A DNA stretch of 64,000 bases, taken from NCBI RefSeq assembly GCF_003369915.1, contig NC_046675.1:12462001-12526000 (forward strand), in the 5' to 3' direction. Below, piece by piece: positions 48,017 to 62,609 of this stretch. The stretch comes from Drosophila miranda. Lineage: Eukaryota > Arthropoda > Insecta > Diptera > Drosophilidae. The position numbers and the translations under genes were made by a program. The first letter of the stretch is position 1, and every line of letters starts with the position of its first letter. The notes below the pieces were generated by a model. That model was not told where the DNA came from. It ran no database searches and saw only the letters and a program-made list of their open reading frames with translations.

Positions 48017-51000
48017 TTTCGAGCCTAAGTCGTGGAAGAATACATCACAGAGCATTGGGAACAGTTGGGAGCTATATATGCCGCTTCTTTCTGCCACCTT
48101 TTCCACATATAAATACCCCGTAAATCAAGCCAGGATTTAATTGCGGAAACATTTCCTTATCTGTTTTTGGGACCTTCTGTAAGACATTTATGTGCCTTCT
48201 CTATAAGAAAGGGTACAAAACTTGTTATTACACTAAGCGGATTTCAGCGTCGGTCGTCCTTGAGCGTGGAATGCCTCTCTACGCCAGTTTATCCCATTAC
48301 AGTCAGGTGTTAAGGGGAATCCATGATTGATGGCTTAAGCCCAGACCGAGGCCCAGACCGAGTTCCGCATGCCGCCGCTCCGCTCTGGTTCCAATTAAGC
48401 CATCAGTTGGCGTGGCTTAACGATCGCTCTCGACCACCACGTGCCCCGCATACACAATTGTCCTTCCAGGCGGGCCTGCCGCCGTTAGGCAATGCCCCAT
48501 AAATATTCAAAGTCTGTCCAGATCTCAGTGGGATCTCTCTGTACGCCGGCGCATATCCCACATATGAACGAGTATGTGGTATCTGGGTGTGAGGTGCCTA
48601 TCTTGCAGCCATAAACAATGTTTTCAGGCGGAGAAATACACACACAAAAAATGGAAAATAAATCAAACGAATGCCACTTTGGCAGATGCCATGGGGCTTG
48701 GCTTCCAGAGTGCTATGGGATTTACGAGTAGCAGGCAATGGCTTTGGCTTTTGGCTACGGCTACGGCTACGGCTTCGGCTTCGGCTTTGACTTTAGATTG
48801 TGTAATCCGAAGCCTTTTAGGCCATAAACAATATCAGCACTCAAGAGGCCAAAGAGGCATCCTTTTGGAGTACTTGGAGTGCTTAAGAGAGAGACCCATA
48901 AAAACAGAACCCACTAGAGAACGATAGAATGGAGATTCAATGGTAATTCGATTCGATTTGTAATGAGATTTGTTTTTAAACAACTCAAAACTATGTATTC
49001 TCTGTGGGGGCTAAAACAGTTCTGTAATTTTATGAATAATACGAGTTTTTTCCTTTCAGAGACTGCAAATTTACTGATTTTTATCCACAGAGATTCGGGG
49101 CAATCCGAATCTGATTGAAGGAATGATTTGTAGTGATCGAAAGCAGGGATTTTATGAATACTGTGGATACATGTAGACCTCTAGTGAGTATACAATCTCT
49201 TCTCTTTATTTAAGTGCCTTGACACAGGTATTCTTTTCGACACGAGACTCGGTCCCACGAATTCAATAACAATATTCAGGGCTTCGTGGGCGCATCGCTG
49301 ATCGATTCGGGTTTTTCTAATAAGGGTTGTTTTGTTTTTATTGGTGGATTGAGATCCACTCATGCTGTACTCCTGAGAGAGACTCACTCAGAGAGAGGAT
49401 AGTAGGAGCGAGAAGAGAGATAGTAGCAGACGTAGAACGTGGGTCCTTGCCGCTGGTGAGTGAGAGGGAAATGTCTGGGCGCCGAAGAAGGGGAAGAAGT
49501 GAAGCCTTGGTAGCCTTTTAAGAGCCCAAGGAGTGCCCAGGGAACTCTTATGAAAATTCCGTGGCTCAATGAAATGAAACTCCAACAAATATTAATCCAA
49601 ACCCTGACAAATACGCGTACAACATCCAATTAGAATAAGTCAGAACTTTAAATTCCCAAGGAATTTAACCCAAGATATAGCTTTATTAAACTTAAAATCA
49701 TTATTTGGTTGGACCCTGCATTCGTTCCCCAAGTGCACAGCAGAGCTGGAACTTTCATTAGATGGCAAAAGCAATTACCCGTTTGGGGAATTCTCACTTT
49801 GGAAATGTTATAGCTTTAGCCCCAAAACTTTCCCAAGTATGTTCTTTTTTTTTATAGTTATAGACATAGATCTTGCACCCCCAAGGGGCAGCCGGCAGGG
49901 CCTGGAACTGTGGGGTCGGTCATCGTAAAAACTGGCGAGGCATAAACAAATTGGATTTTAATATTCCAAACAAAAACTGAAACAGAAACAGCAACAAAAA
50001 TTAGGTTTTTTTCTCTCTCTCTGTGGCTAAAATAAAAGGCACCGCTTATGAGAGCCTGGCTGGCAATTGTTGATGTTATTTTTGGTAAAGCTTTTTATGG
50101 CGAAAAAAAAAACCAGCAGCAGCCGTACCGGGCCGTGCCGGGGTGCACTGAACAAAGGCCAGGGCTGAAAGAGTAGATCAAGATCATGTAAATGAATGTG
50201 CGTGGCATACCACTCGGTGTCCGAATAGAATACGTAATGCGAGATTCATCCTTGGATCTCACTGATTCTATTCTGAAAATCTATTTTCAGTTGGGGTTCG
50301 GTCGGATTCCTAGAATGGCTCCAAATACTTTTCACTTACACACAAAAACAAAAACTTGCGAAAAAGCACGTACACCAAAATAAGCATCAAATGAGCAAAT
50401 ATCGTCAACTGTTTGTCATATTTTGTGACTTGGTTATTTCTGTCACTGATTTGAGGCTTGGTTCACACTTTAGTAGAAGATCCTGAAGACCATCATAGAA
50501 CAAAGACATACTCTATTTCATTCGTTTGACCAAAGACTAGGTATCTACTGAAGAACAGAAGAATCCAGTATGGCCGATGAATACTTAAGAAAGAGTCTCA
50601 TCTCTTTATAGGAAAGGGTTCAAACGAAACGTGGACTTTGCCGAGAGGTAGCCTCATCATCATTTCATTTTAATACTTGTCGTATTATAGGTTCCAATTC
50701 CACCATATGGGTTTTTTGACGTTAGAAAAAAAACCTGACGTGATGGAGTAAATCTGACCTTGGATTCGTTTTCAGGGCCCATAGGGATGGGATACTCTGG
50801 TCAGTCGCGCACGACTGTTATCATTCTCACAATCATATTAGCCGATGATGCTGGTTCCATCAGACTGTCTGGTAATTTTCAATACAGTTCAAAAATACCA
50901 GTCGGAACGTTGGAGTTGCGGCACACGTGCCTCGACAGTATACCCGGTATTCAATTGCTATATAGACATCTATGACCATATCTCTATGAAAATCTTTATG

Positions 51001-51115
51001 TACAAGTCCTGTTTTAGTACAGGTCTCACTGGGAGAGAGCTAGATCTGAATTCAGAGGGAGAGGTGGTGCTCTACTGTTAATCCTAATAGATTCCAAGTA
51101 GTAGCGCATTTTTAA

Positions 51116-51237
51116 ACGATTTCAAAAAGTATCTGATCGATAAACTATCGATATGAGTGATAATTTATCTAGTACAACGATTTTAAAAACTATCTGAACG
51201 ATAAACTATCGACATCAGTAATAATTTATCTAATACT
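51116..51237 (+). repeat. 61-bp tandem pair with DRE-like palindrome
   Basis: Two copies (51116-51176 and 51177-51237) of a unit ACGATTTnAAAAAnTATCTG, GATAAACTATCGA, TAATTTATCTA. The first contains a perfect TATCGATA (51146-51153); in the second it has decayed to TATCGACA. About 85 percent identical. Confidence 0.8.
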
Positions 51238-52321
51238 TTGTGTATTTCATCGTAAAACAGAGTTGTATCTTTTATTTTCTGTTCTTGTGATTAAAAACAA
51301 CTGAGTCGTTTCGCTTATGAGAAATTTGTACAACGAATCGACGTCTTACGAAGAGGCATTATCAGAGCCGGGTGTATTGACCTCTCTGTCTGTGATCTTT
51401 CTGTGATCGATTCTAGATTCTTTTCCTGTCCAATTTTCTTCAATTTCCTGCCTGGCTAATTCCCATAGAAACATCATTGAATATAATTGTTTTGAACCCG
51501 CTACTAAATTTGCAATAGAACTTAGCTCGAAGGCAAAACAAAAACCACAAATTGTTGCTATTAAAAGTCCATCAAGCTGGGTGTGAAATACGGATGATGA
51601 CGTTCGGTTTCTATGTAAATGGAAGAAAAGTGCACGAACGAGTGTGAAATGTAAATGGGTCTGGCCAAATCCGGTGGAGAACACCGAACTATAGAACAAA
51701 TTATACGAAAATTTTTCATTTTTATTCAAATTGTTTATTTTTGGTCGGTTTCGTTTCGGTCTTTGCACCAGCTATAGCCACATCTTTAGAAAAACAATTA
51801 ACGGGGGCGCCTGGTAAAATCTGAATGGCTGCTGAATGGCGAAATGTTTAAATATAGCCTCCGTGTGGATTGAAGAACTGGAAAAAATAGCGGAAAAACA
51901 GTTCTGGAGGATGTCTCTCGAACGATTGGACGCTGCTGATGGGGCAAGGACGGCGGGCGGGCGGCCCGACCTTTTCCACTATTTGGCAACAAACGTTCTG
52001 TGAGGGGTGCTGTTTCTGCATTGTTTTGCATACTTTTTTTTTTCGTTTACATTTGAAAGCACTCTCGCCAGAACGGATGTTGCCGACGACCTCAACCTTA
52101 TGGTCGCCGCCACTGCCGCCACTGCTGCCGCCGCTGTGGGGTTGAGAGGGTTATTGCGATTTTAGAGGAGGAATAACTATTGAAATAGTCGGGGAATATA
52201 TGTACATATGCAGTACAGGGGCTACAGCCAGGGTTATCGAAAGAGAAACAGAGATTGGGATACTCAAGTACATCTATTGTACGAATAGATATATCTATTA
52301 AAGATACACCCAGAGAAAAAA

Positions 52322-52555
52322 GTCCTGAAATTGTATATTTCAAGTGAATATATTTCCTACAAATATAATAATATAACTCTGTAAAATATTTTTAATTTTA
52401 AGTATTTTTTTATTTCCATTAAATATGCTGACTTTTTAATACATTTATTGAAAATAAATAGAAGTAAATTATATTTTATTTAATTATTTTTGTATTTGAA
52501 CACCGAATATTTTATTTAAAAATGAGTGTGTGCTTCTTTTTACACTGCCATTTTC
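52322..52555. repeat. AT-rich low-complexity block
   Basis: Almost entirely A and T with repeated AAATATTTTT and TTTTATTT words. No terminal repeat or open frame seen; possibly an old degraded element. Motif R copy 2 follows ~50 bases later. Confidence 0.5.
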
Positions 52556-52604
52556 CTCTGACTGTAGATAGTTCTAGAAACAATCGCTATCCCTGCACAT
52601 CAAA

Positions 52605-52653
52605 TGTATTTTGTTTTTGCATTCTCCCTTGAACTTTTCGCTTGTGCGATTTG
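52605..52653 (+). repeat. Recurring motif R, copy 2
   Basis: TGTATTTTGTTTTTGCATTC, then TCCCTTGAAC and TTTTCGCTTGTGCGATTTGG. The second block is shared with copies 4 and 5. Confidence 0.55.
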
Positions 52654-53520
52654 GGAGGAAGGTTCTAGATAGACCCCAATTTAAATACCCATAGAAAAGA
52701 GTAGAACTTTAAAAAAGAGCATTCAAAGATTTATTTAAAGATATAAAATACTTGTGTCATTGTTATGAATATTTATTTATCTGGCCACAAGAGTTTCTTG
52801 TAAACATTGGCCCTTTATTCATGACGAAATTATGAATAATTGGAACACTGTTCGGCACTGTGCTGCATTTGCCCCCAAAGTGATACAATTGAATAACCAA
52901 TTGCCATGTCCAGAGTTGGATCGTGGATCGCCTTAAATATTAATTCTGCGAAAATATCAAGCTGAACGCGTTCAGCATTTGCATTTACCCAAATTGAAAC
53001 AGACAATGGCCCCGCCCTGCCCTGCCTCTTGGAATATCCCAGTGGATGGAAGGCAATTAATATGCCCATAGAGTACGAGGCGGGTAATTGCCAAGCTACC
53101 GAGAATCCGAGGGGGACCCAGATCATGGGATGCGTCAGACCCGTCAGAGTTTCACTCTGTCTTTGGGTTGGGGGTGTGGGTGGAATAGCGGAACGTATTC
53201 GGTTGGGGGTTTCCTGGAATCTTTGGCGTTGAACGCGCGCCTTATTTATGGCCTCAACACCCGATGGGAATTTTCCAAATAATTCTGTATTGTTTTTGCC
53301 ACCAAAAATCACTTAGCGATGCGATGCTAAAAGATAATGCAAAACAAACCAAGATCGTGTCATCCAAATGACTCCAAAAATGTTACGGAAGAAGACTTCC
53401 TCGCAGTTATTTACTCGGATGGAAAGTGGTAACCGAAAAGTATCCCAAAATATATTTCTGTATTCATCTCTTGTTTGGTTTCTGTTTAAACAAATGCCGA
53501 GCACTTCCTTGGCCGCAAAT

Positions 53521-53570
53521 GACGCGCGGCTTCAAAGAGAATGTTCGCGAATGCAAAAACAAAATACAAG
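53521..53570 (-). repeat. Recurring motif R, copy 3 (inverted)
   Basis: Minus strand reads TTGTATTTTGTTTTTGCATT, CGCGAACATTCTCTTTGAAG, CCGCGCGTC. The CATTCTCTTT block is shared with copy 5. Confidence 0.55.
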
Positions 53571-55836
53571 GCTCATTGATGATCGACTTGGGGCTTCGCT
53601 GATATCCTCCTTTATCTAAAAAGTATTCCCGATATATACTTCTGTGTTAAATTCTTGTTTCCTTTCTGTTTAATCAAAAGGTCTCCCCTCGGACTAGACT
53701 GGAATTTTCTTTTGCTGGAATCCAAAAAAAATATATTTCTTTTGCGCATCGGGAGAATAAATTAAATTAAATGCTAAAATTATTGCAATTAACGCCTCTA
53801 ATTTATAGCTGTTTGTTATTGAATTTTCGGCTCTCGTATCGATTGATTCGTTATATGGAATCGTGGCCATGGCTTTGGACTTTGATTTACATTAGTTTCT
53901 CGTGCCTGTACGTATCTAGGGTATATACTCCTATGTATAGTACTTTCCCCGCACAGGGAGAGCGCGAGAGCATCCCATCATGGGGTACGGTTGATCGCCA
54001 TTCGCCTGTTTATTGTTTATATGTCTTTCGTCTAGTATTTAAAATTTAATTGCCTTTGCTTTGCTTGTTTAATATATATTTTCCAGCTGCAGCGAATTCG
54101 ATTCCAATAAACTAAGAATCGTAACAAATGTGCAACGATTTGTTTGGGTCTCAGGTATGGCGAGGAATGGCGAAAAACAATCAACAAAAATTTGATAAAT
54201 GTGCCATAAAATGTGTGCCAAAGATACACTGTGTATCTGTGCCCCAAAAAGGGGGATACAGGAGCAGGCGGGGAAAGAGCAGATCCCTCCCTGAGGACCC
54301 CGGCGTGTGCGTGCATTAATTTATCAAATTAATATTTTTGGGGACCTCTGCCATCCTCCTCCTCCTTCTCCGGCGACAGCATTTTATGGATTACCTTATT
54401 AGATATCGCTTATGTAAGGGGACACTTGGCTGTTTTTCTCCCGAAATATTTATGTGTATGTTCAATAAATAATTACATTTTTATTTTTATATACTAGACA
54501 GACGGAAATACGAAGAGAGTGCGCTGCTGCTGCCGCTGGTTCCTGTTTATCCGTAAGTATTTTCGTTTCTTATTTCTAATAATACATTACGTGAGTCTTG
54601 AGATTTTCCAAGGAACTCTAAAAAATCGCATGTTCTAGAAGGCGACAACAAATGCGCACCACAGCAAAGGGCAAATGTTTTTCGTGTCATTCTTGATGGG
54701 TTCCATCAGTAAAACATTATAATGCACTTTATTATGTGGTGTTTTGATGGGGATTTAAAAGTTTTCGTAATGTTTTAGGGTATGTACTTATTTATTCATG
54801 GTTTTCTTATAGTATGTATTTATCATTTCGTTGAGATTTCGCTGCTGTTCTGCTAAGTGTATTGCATATCATTGTCATATTTTTCATTACTCTCCATTTT
54901 AAAGGATTTTAAAGTTGATCCATAAATTAATTTGAACATTATTTTTCTTGTACGATCTTGAGCAGAAAAAACGTTCTAAAACGGTCTCTAGCAAAGCTCT
55001 CTTTTGTGAGGCCTTCAAAAGCTCGCTGCTGTGTGAATATTTAAGCTGGCTGCTATGAAACCCAGATTATTTAGGCTGGTTGCTATGAAACTATTAAAAC
55101 TGCAACTTCCATTAAACTTCTTCGTTGACAGCTATAAAACAATGAAGGGTTATGCGTTATGCGAGAAGTGAGGTTACTGAAAGCTATGAAACTATTTCTT
55201 TAAAAATCAGAGAGTCCCTGGGAAACTATTGAAACTATTCTTATACTGCTTTCTGCCTAAAGGTTATATTCTAACTAATTTGATTTATTATAATAAATCA
55301 CATCCATAAGGTACTGTATATTATTTAATATTCACCCACTACGCTGATATTTTACTGCAAGCACTGCGGTCTAGAATTTTCGTATTCCACTACATATCAT
55401 ATAAAAAACATTGCGGGAAAATAAAAACAGGGAAAAAAGTATATACATATGTACCTATGCTTTCTAGCCTTATGGCAGCCTAGAGATAGTCGGAGCTGGA
55501 GAGATATGTACATATATTCTTCATACATATAAGAATTTAAATGTACATGATCAATAGAATAGACTAAATGCATTTTCTTTAGAAAAACTAATTTTAAAAA
55601 TCAAGGTTCGAATGAATTTTAAAACAATTATTTTTTTCCAAAATTTAAGGTTTTATTTTTGAATACAACAAATTAAAAAAAAAAACTAGATTTCTAAATG
55701 AATATTTTTTTTTTAATATTTTGTTTTGTTTGTGAACTTTAAAAAAGTTCACATTGGATCAATGGAATAGCCTTAAGTGCGTAAAATTAATACAAATGAC
55801 AATTCAGCTTGTATTTTTATGATATTTAAAGTCTGT

Positions 55837-56470
55837 TTAATAATGGGTGTAGCCACCTTTATTGGAAATGACTTCGCAAATTCGACTTTGCATTGATCTA
55901 TACAAGGACTTCAAATGGTCCAAGGATACTTCGCTCCAGGCGTTTTTGATGGCATGATTCAACATGTTCAAATTGTGCTCTGGATCCATACATACGTTCT
56001 CTATTACATTTAGATCAGGAAAGTAAGGTGGACACTCAATTAATGCAACATTTTGGTCTTCAATCCACTTCTTTACCACTTTAGCAGTATGAATTGCGGC
56101 ATTGTCTTGCTGAAAACTCCAATGTAATGTCTCAAAGACCAACGTCTTTGACTTTTGGAGTAGCTGTTTGAAGCGAATGACATTCATCTTACACGAAATA
56201 TATTGCTATTGCTATACCAGCTTTTACTCCCAAATTTGATCGAATTTTATCCGCAGATCGCATCATAATTCTTGAATGCTTTTCTGTTAAGAGCTTTCAA
56301 ATTATTTCCATAATTTGATGGATTTCTCCAGAAATGAGACAGAACAGACTGGCTATCTGCCTGTTTGTAGGGTTGCTGTCTCGATATGCCAATATTTTAG
56401 CTTTTTCCTACGTTATTAGAGCTTTCCCACGAGCTCTTTTATATAAATATATATTTTTTTAATTTTTTGA
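55837..56470 (-). mobile_element. Relic of a Tc1-type (DD34E) DNA transposon
   Basis: The open part (55837-56187, minus) encodes the C-terminal transposase: FQQDNAAIH with the second Asp, and PPYFPDLNVIEN with the Glu exactly 34 residues later (DD34E). Upstream on the same strand, 56188-56470 holds a decayed N-terminal helix-turn-helix part (AKILAYRDSNPTNRQIASLF) broken by a stop. Terminal inverted repeats were not identified. The element is dead. Confidence 0.78.
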
Positions 56471-57385
56471 AAAAATATACCGCAAAAAATAATACATTTT
56501 AAATTTAAAAGCTTTATATTTTCCAGACGGTAAGCTTAAGCTACAAAGTGTTTGGGTCCGATTTATAGCTGCACTTATCAGCTTTTTAGAATTGCAAAGT
56601 TCAATAAAACCAGATGTAAGATTCTTAAGTCCTGTGAAAAGAAAGACTGCCTCTGAAAAAAAAATGTAAAAAAATTAAAAAAAATTGTATTTTAAAGCTC
56701 TACATTTATAAAAAAAAACCTCGGTTTGGCTTACAGCGGAAAAAATTGTCAATTTTGTTGCATAGTGTAGCCGGGAGAAGTGTCTGAGGACAAATTTTAT
56801 GTATTGTCTCTCATGATATCTCTCTCCCTTCGCAGCAAAGTCGAATGTCATATGGCTATTAGTTTGTTTTTGTAGTCTATCTGGTGGATAAGATTAGTGA
56901 TTATTATATTCTGCATATTGTGGCACAGATACTGCCAAGGCTGTTCGACTGATACCACTATCTAGCCGGCTATCAGCAATAGTTTATCGATTTTCCTGAT
57001 GATAAGTCAGACCAGGTCTTGAAGGGCAAACATTTGCAAAACCATCTAAAGATTCTCCTCACAGCACTTTTTACAGCACAGTTTTTGGGGGGAAGGGAAA
57101 AAGCGGACAGCTCCGGGGATCTCCATGACAACCGGTTGGATCGGACTGCCCCAGCCTTGCAAACGGAGGCTTCATTCTTGCGACTTAATGCATGATATTC
57201 CTTCTTTAATAAAGTAGTTTTCCCCTGCTGTTCGGCTAGATCTTGATCCTACCATGATTCATGACTCATAACTCTTTCGCCTCTACTTGTTCTACCTCTT
57301 TTCTGTTTTCTGCTTTGAGGAAAACTTGATTACGATTACGATCCCATGGGTGTACACGTCCATGACTCATCCGAGACAGAGAGAG

Positions 57386-57393
57386 AGAGAGAA
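57386..57393 (+). repeat. Short GAGA tract
   Basis: GAGAGAGAGAGAG within 57379-57393, a GAGA-factor-type sequence inside the region upstream of Hmgcr. Weak evidence of function on its own. Confidence 0.3.
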
Positions 57394-59054
57394 GTCAGGC
57401 CAAACGGTGGCCTAAACGGGGTAATTGCAATTGCCGTGGGATTGAGGGCACACCACGCTCTGATGTGGGTCTGATGTTGCAAGCGTCGCCGGAAGAGTGA
57501 TGAGATTTGACAGGATTGATGGCTAATTGTCCGTCCACATAGAAAGTGGCCCCAATTCTCGGCATCCGATTAGATATGAGGAAAACAGGGTCAAAGCCAG
57601 ATATAGTTTTATTGAAATTCGTTTGAATTAATCTAGATCAAAGTTCGATGTGTCTTTTATCTGCTGTCAGTTGCGTTTTTCCAACCAATTTCTTATCTGG
57701 CCATCCCCATTCCCATTCATCCATCCCCTCAACAGGCTTTTTGGCTAAGAGCAAAGTCAAGTCGCAAAACACTTGCCATAGAGATTAATGCCCGGCATTA
57801 AGCGGATAAGGAGGCTAACAAGATTTTCCCTGGCCACCGGAGAAAGAAACAAATTTGAAACAATTTTTGCAGCAGTATTTTTTTGTTGTTGTTGTAATTT
57901 ACAAGTTTGGATCCACAAACAAAAAGTAAAAGTTGTCGTCGTGTGGGCCACACAATCAAATAAATTAATATAAAAAAAAGAGAAGAAAAAAAGAAGAGAC
58001 GACGCACAGAAAACGGCAACAAAAACAGTTTTACTTTCTACCAAAAATGCGAATGCCATGCCTGCTGCTAATTTGTATGCAGTCAAAGAGGGGCGGGAGA
58101 GCCGCAGAGTCTCAGAGCCAAGAAATTCGTTCAGTTTTGAGGCAAAAGTTAAGCCCACAACAGACTGCTGGCTGGCTGGCTGACTGGCACATCAAAAGGC
58201 TTTTTCCCAGGCCTTTTTCGTTGCTTTTTCTTTGCCAAAAAGTTTTACCCTCTAAAGGGACTTGAAATTAAAACCGAATCAAAGTTTGCAGCAGCCCAGG
58301 GATGAGGGTAGATCTAAGGCATCCTCCTCGGCCTGTCTCTCTGGTCTTTCGGCCATCAAGTGTGTACACATCTCATATGTTAATCAGGTGCTGCTCCAGC
58401 ATCGCAATATCATCATCATCGTCATCCGCCATCCAAGCGAGTGCCTGACATTGACCCAAATACTCCACGATCGTATTCATTGATTCACTTTTGACCAAAA
58501 GATCGCCGCGCTGACATCCAAAGACAAAGATGAAGACCAAAACCGGAACCCAAACGCAATGAAATAGAAAGTTTATTCGGGGTATCATGAATTAGGTCTT
58601 AAGTAGAGTATGCGATGGAGAAACTCTCTACGTAGGGCCATTAAATGTTCAATTTTAGATAGAAGTTTATCTGTGGAAATAGAAATTTAATGGGCACGAG
58701 AGTAATACTGAGGATTACTTCAAAAAATATTCCTATATTTTGGCATTAAATACCTTGAAACAAGTACAAAAACTACTACAAGTACGTCCTTTAACACAAA
58801 CATTAATTATAGCACATTATATAGGGAACTTTTGTTATGTAAATGTAATTTAATTGTCTGATAATTGTTAACTTCCTGTGGCAATTGTTTTTATAAAGAT
58901 TTTGCTAGCTCTGGCGGCTCTTTAGAGTACATATATTTTCTTAACTTCTGGGAACATCTTTTGTACAATGTCTTTTGTGATTTCAGTCACACTTTTACTG
59001 TAGATCAGTCCTTGCTCCCAAAGAGTTTTATTCTTCGACAACCGATGGCATCCC

Positions 59055-59096
59055 GACGCACAAGCGAAAAATACAAAATAAAATGCCCGCGAATGG
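59055..59096 (-). repeat. Recurring motif R, copy 4 (inverted)
   Basis: Minus strand reads CATTCGCGGGCATTTTATTT, TGTATTTTTCGCTTGTGCGT. Same blocks as the other copies but rearranged: the CGGGCATT block precedes the TTTTGTATTT block. Confidence 0.5.
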
Positions 59097-59755
59097 AAAA
59101 GCAGTATACATGTCATGTGCATGACTCAAACATTACTGCTTCAGAAAGGAGGTTCGTTTTTGTGGTCGAACTGATCTCAAATTCACAGCAAGAGCATCCC
59201 ATCTTCGGTTTTCGTTTCGCTTTCGCTTCTTTTTTTGTTAATGAAATTTTTTTGTTAGCTGGTTCCGGCACGTGCATTGTGTTGCGGTTTCAGCCGTAGC
59301 TATATCTGTATCTGAATTCATTGCATACATTATAAAATATTATTTAGACACCAGGGTAGAGACCAAGACAGTCCAGACAGACAGGCGGTAGAGGCAGAGG
59401 TGGCGTCAGGCGGTCGCAGCTAATTGGTGTATTCCCCATAGCCGCCGTGCAGTCAGCGGTTAATTGGCCATTAACATGAATGCTGACTATACTCGTATAG
59501 GACCAACCTTTGTTAACAAATTAAGCAATCAAAGCCACTATTAAATAAACCATAATTGAAATGGCCCGCCGCCAGTGCCGATGGTTTTTGGCCAAGGCTT
59601 TTTTTTCCGTGTGCAAAGAGACGCGTGGAAGATGCCTTGGGGATTGGCCAGCATGCGATTGGGAGCCATCATCCGTTTCTGTGTCGCTGCTAAGTAAAGC
59701 TGCCTTCATGCTTGGTTAGCCGAACAACTAAGCACGGCAATTCTAATCAAAGCAG

Positions 59756-59781
59756 GCAGACAGACAGACAGACAGGCAGGC
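59756..59781 (+). repeat. CAGA/CAGG microsatellite
   Basis: GCAGGCAGACAGACAGACAG followed by ACAGGCAGGC: short tetranucleotide repeat with no other structure. Confidence 0.75.
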
Positions 59782-62609
59782 ACTCCCATGCGAATGCACA
59801 CACATCATCATTAGAGGCCCATCATAATCAGAAAGGGGGAATCAGCATCAGCATTATCATCATATGTGGGCTGTCATCTGCCGGCTAAAACGCTCATAAA
59901 CTGGCGAAAAGTATGGTTTGGGATGTTGCAAAAGGAAAGAAGGATTTTTTATCGTTCACCGGTTCGGTTCTCTGATGTGTGTGTTTACCGGATGCAATTT
60001 CAATTTTCAATCACCAGTCATATTACACGGTTACACGGACAGAAGGACAGAAGGGAAGGAGCCTCCTCTACCCTCATATCCTGGCCTTAACTGAATTTGA
60101 GACTCGCCTGCGAGCGGGTGTGTGTTCTGGCCTTCCATGCGGGTTGCCTGAAGACTTATCAACTTTATCACGAATGTTAATCCCTCTCACGTTGTCTCTT
60201 GTTGAATTTTTTCCCTCGCCCCGAAGGTTGTTTGAGTGAACTTTGGTCACAAGTCTAAAAATCGTGTATACAAAACACTGCGGTGCCATAAACAAATCGT
60301 AAATTTCTCATAGATTTCGTAATTTTTCTATAAGTGTGCGAATAATTATTACACGCTTTTGGTTGAAAGTTGAGTCATGTGGGGATCTACAATAAGTAAG
60401 ATCAATATGTATACAAAGAGATCTCCTTGGTGAATCGAGAGCATTTCCCAGGAAATGGAAATAGATCATCGCATCTAAAGTGAGGTAGCATGAGAATCGG
60501 GAGATGGGGACTCTTATAGAGTATCTTGTAGATCTTAAAATATAGATAGATGAATATTGTGGTAAAGGGGAATTACTTAGAAGAAGGAGTTTCAAGTAAA
60601 TTCTGATTAGAAGAGCATAAAGTAAAGAAAGCGAACCTCAAGCGGCGCATTCTATATTTAAAGTACCTCTTAAATATATATATAATACTCGTTGAATAGT
60701 ACGAATGACGTTTTATGGACAGAACGTGTCAATTTCCATCCCCATCAAATATATGAATTCTTTATCAGCATTAAGCTGTTGATGATTCGATCCAAAAACG
60801 TATATAAATGACACATTAGGACTTTGATCTAGCAACACCAAGAGCCGAAGCATGTTAGGCAGTAAGCGATTGGCACTGCCGCACGGCACGCGACACAGAT
60901 AACAGTAGGTACTTATATTGATAGCAAGAAAAGATGAGAGTTAGCTTTATTTAAGGCTAATATAAAATACTAACTTAAAAATTATAGCCTTCAGCTCTGC
61001 TGTTTAATAGCTGCTGTTAAATAAATTCGTTTATTTTACATATTTCTAAGAATTAAATTAATGTTTTCAGGTTAAGTATGCTCAAGAAATGCTGAGGGTT
61101 TTTTATCTTTAAAGAGTTCTTTTCTTATCCTTGATCATTTTGTACATAGATCTAAAAGGTGATCCACTGAGAGAGTGGATTAGTATTTTAATGTTGAAAA
61201 GGGGGCCTTAAACGGTTTATTCAAGGAATAATTAGATCCCCAAAGCGGAAGGAATATACATATAAATAGATCCTAAATAGGATGCAAATGGTAGATAGAT
61301 GGATAGCTAGACTTTAGTCCATGCTAAGAAAAGAAGTCCAGAACTAAATATGGAAATTGTTGTATAACTTGTGTAATTCTTAACCCACGAATTCCCATTC
61401 AACCTACTTTCAAAGAGACCCCTCTTCAGAAATAGGGAATACACATGTTTCCCTGCTAAATAATGAACCATTTTTAATCGAGTTATCCGCTTAATTATGA
61501 CAACCTCCCCAAATACATCTCTCCCCCGAATTCATGTAATTTGAGCCTTATCTGTGGGCTATATCCGTTGTCGTGTCGTGTCGTGTCTGGTGCTCTTCCT
61601 CTCGCCCATTTCTCATTCCTTGGGAAAAATTAATTAAATCAAAGTCGCTGAAATAAATTGCACAAATATTTGTGGCACTTCTCGTATCGCTGCAAATAAA
61701 AAAATGTGCCAGTCTGACTTTGAAGTTTGATTATATAGCCAGTGTGAGGGTCGAATCGAAATGGGTCTTTGTCCATCGATTCCATTCCTTCGTGGCATAC
61801 TGTGTGGCTTTGAGGCTGTCTTTGAGACTTCCAACAACAAACAACGAAACGAGTGTAGATTAAACAGCAGACTGCCGTCTGTTTGTGCAATATTTGCGAG
61901 ACCTTTCGGATATCTATCGGATAGCTGCTGAGAGTTGGGCAAACAAACATCGCGTCGAGCATAGAACCCGCGCCAGAGAAGAGAAGAGTCTCCTCTTTGG
62001 GTAATAAAATTATGCATGTGGGAGACCGTACCCTGGCACTAGCTTCTGCATTGGTTAAATATTTACCGCCTCTCGACTGCACCGTCGTCGTCCCTGTTGT
62101 CGTTTGTTTGACTAGCGTAAATATACAACTTGGCCAACAACATCAGCCATGGGTGGCAGCAATAACAAAAAAAAACCAACAAAAAACAAGAAAAAACCAC
62201 GCCACATAAATAACAACAAATGCAACAGCCATGTGACATAGACAACCTGGCTGCCACATGCGCATGCATCCGCCCCGAACTTGGCGCTGGTGCAACTTGA
62301 TTATGCCATAAACCAATACGAGACCCAAAGGCGAACGCATTTCTGTATGCCCTCCAAAGAGAGGGGTATCCTGATTACGGTCAGGGTTTTGGGCATCGAA
62401 AAAGGGTTATCCACTATCCCGGCATAACCATCTGTTCTCCCAGTTTGAGAGAAGACAATGGGTGTCCAAGCTAGCCATAACAAAATTACTACAACATATA
62501 GCTTTTATCTAAGGAACCCTCTATATTTAATATCATTTAGAAGAGCTGTGGGTGCGCTTTTAGAATTTAGGAGCAGTCCATCAACCACTAGATTGGCTTG
62601 TAAGTTGAG

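Noticed and set aside
48742-48790. GGCTACGGCTACGGCTTCGGCTT repeats (key word 48756-48786) as possible coding (Gly/Tyr/Phe) repeats
   Set aside because: Short imperfect hexamer array in a stop-rich context; best seen as a simple repeat.
51346-51768. 140-codon minus-strand frame with a hydrophobic stretch
   Set aside because: No recognisable family, no splice or promoter context, and an equally protein-like short run on the plus strand is stopped; kept as unproven.
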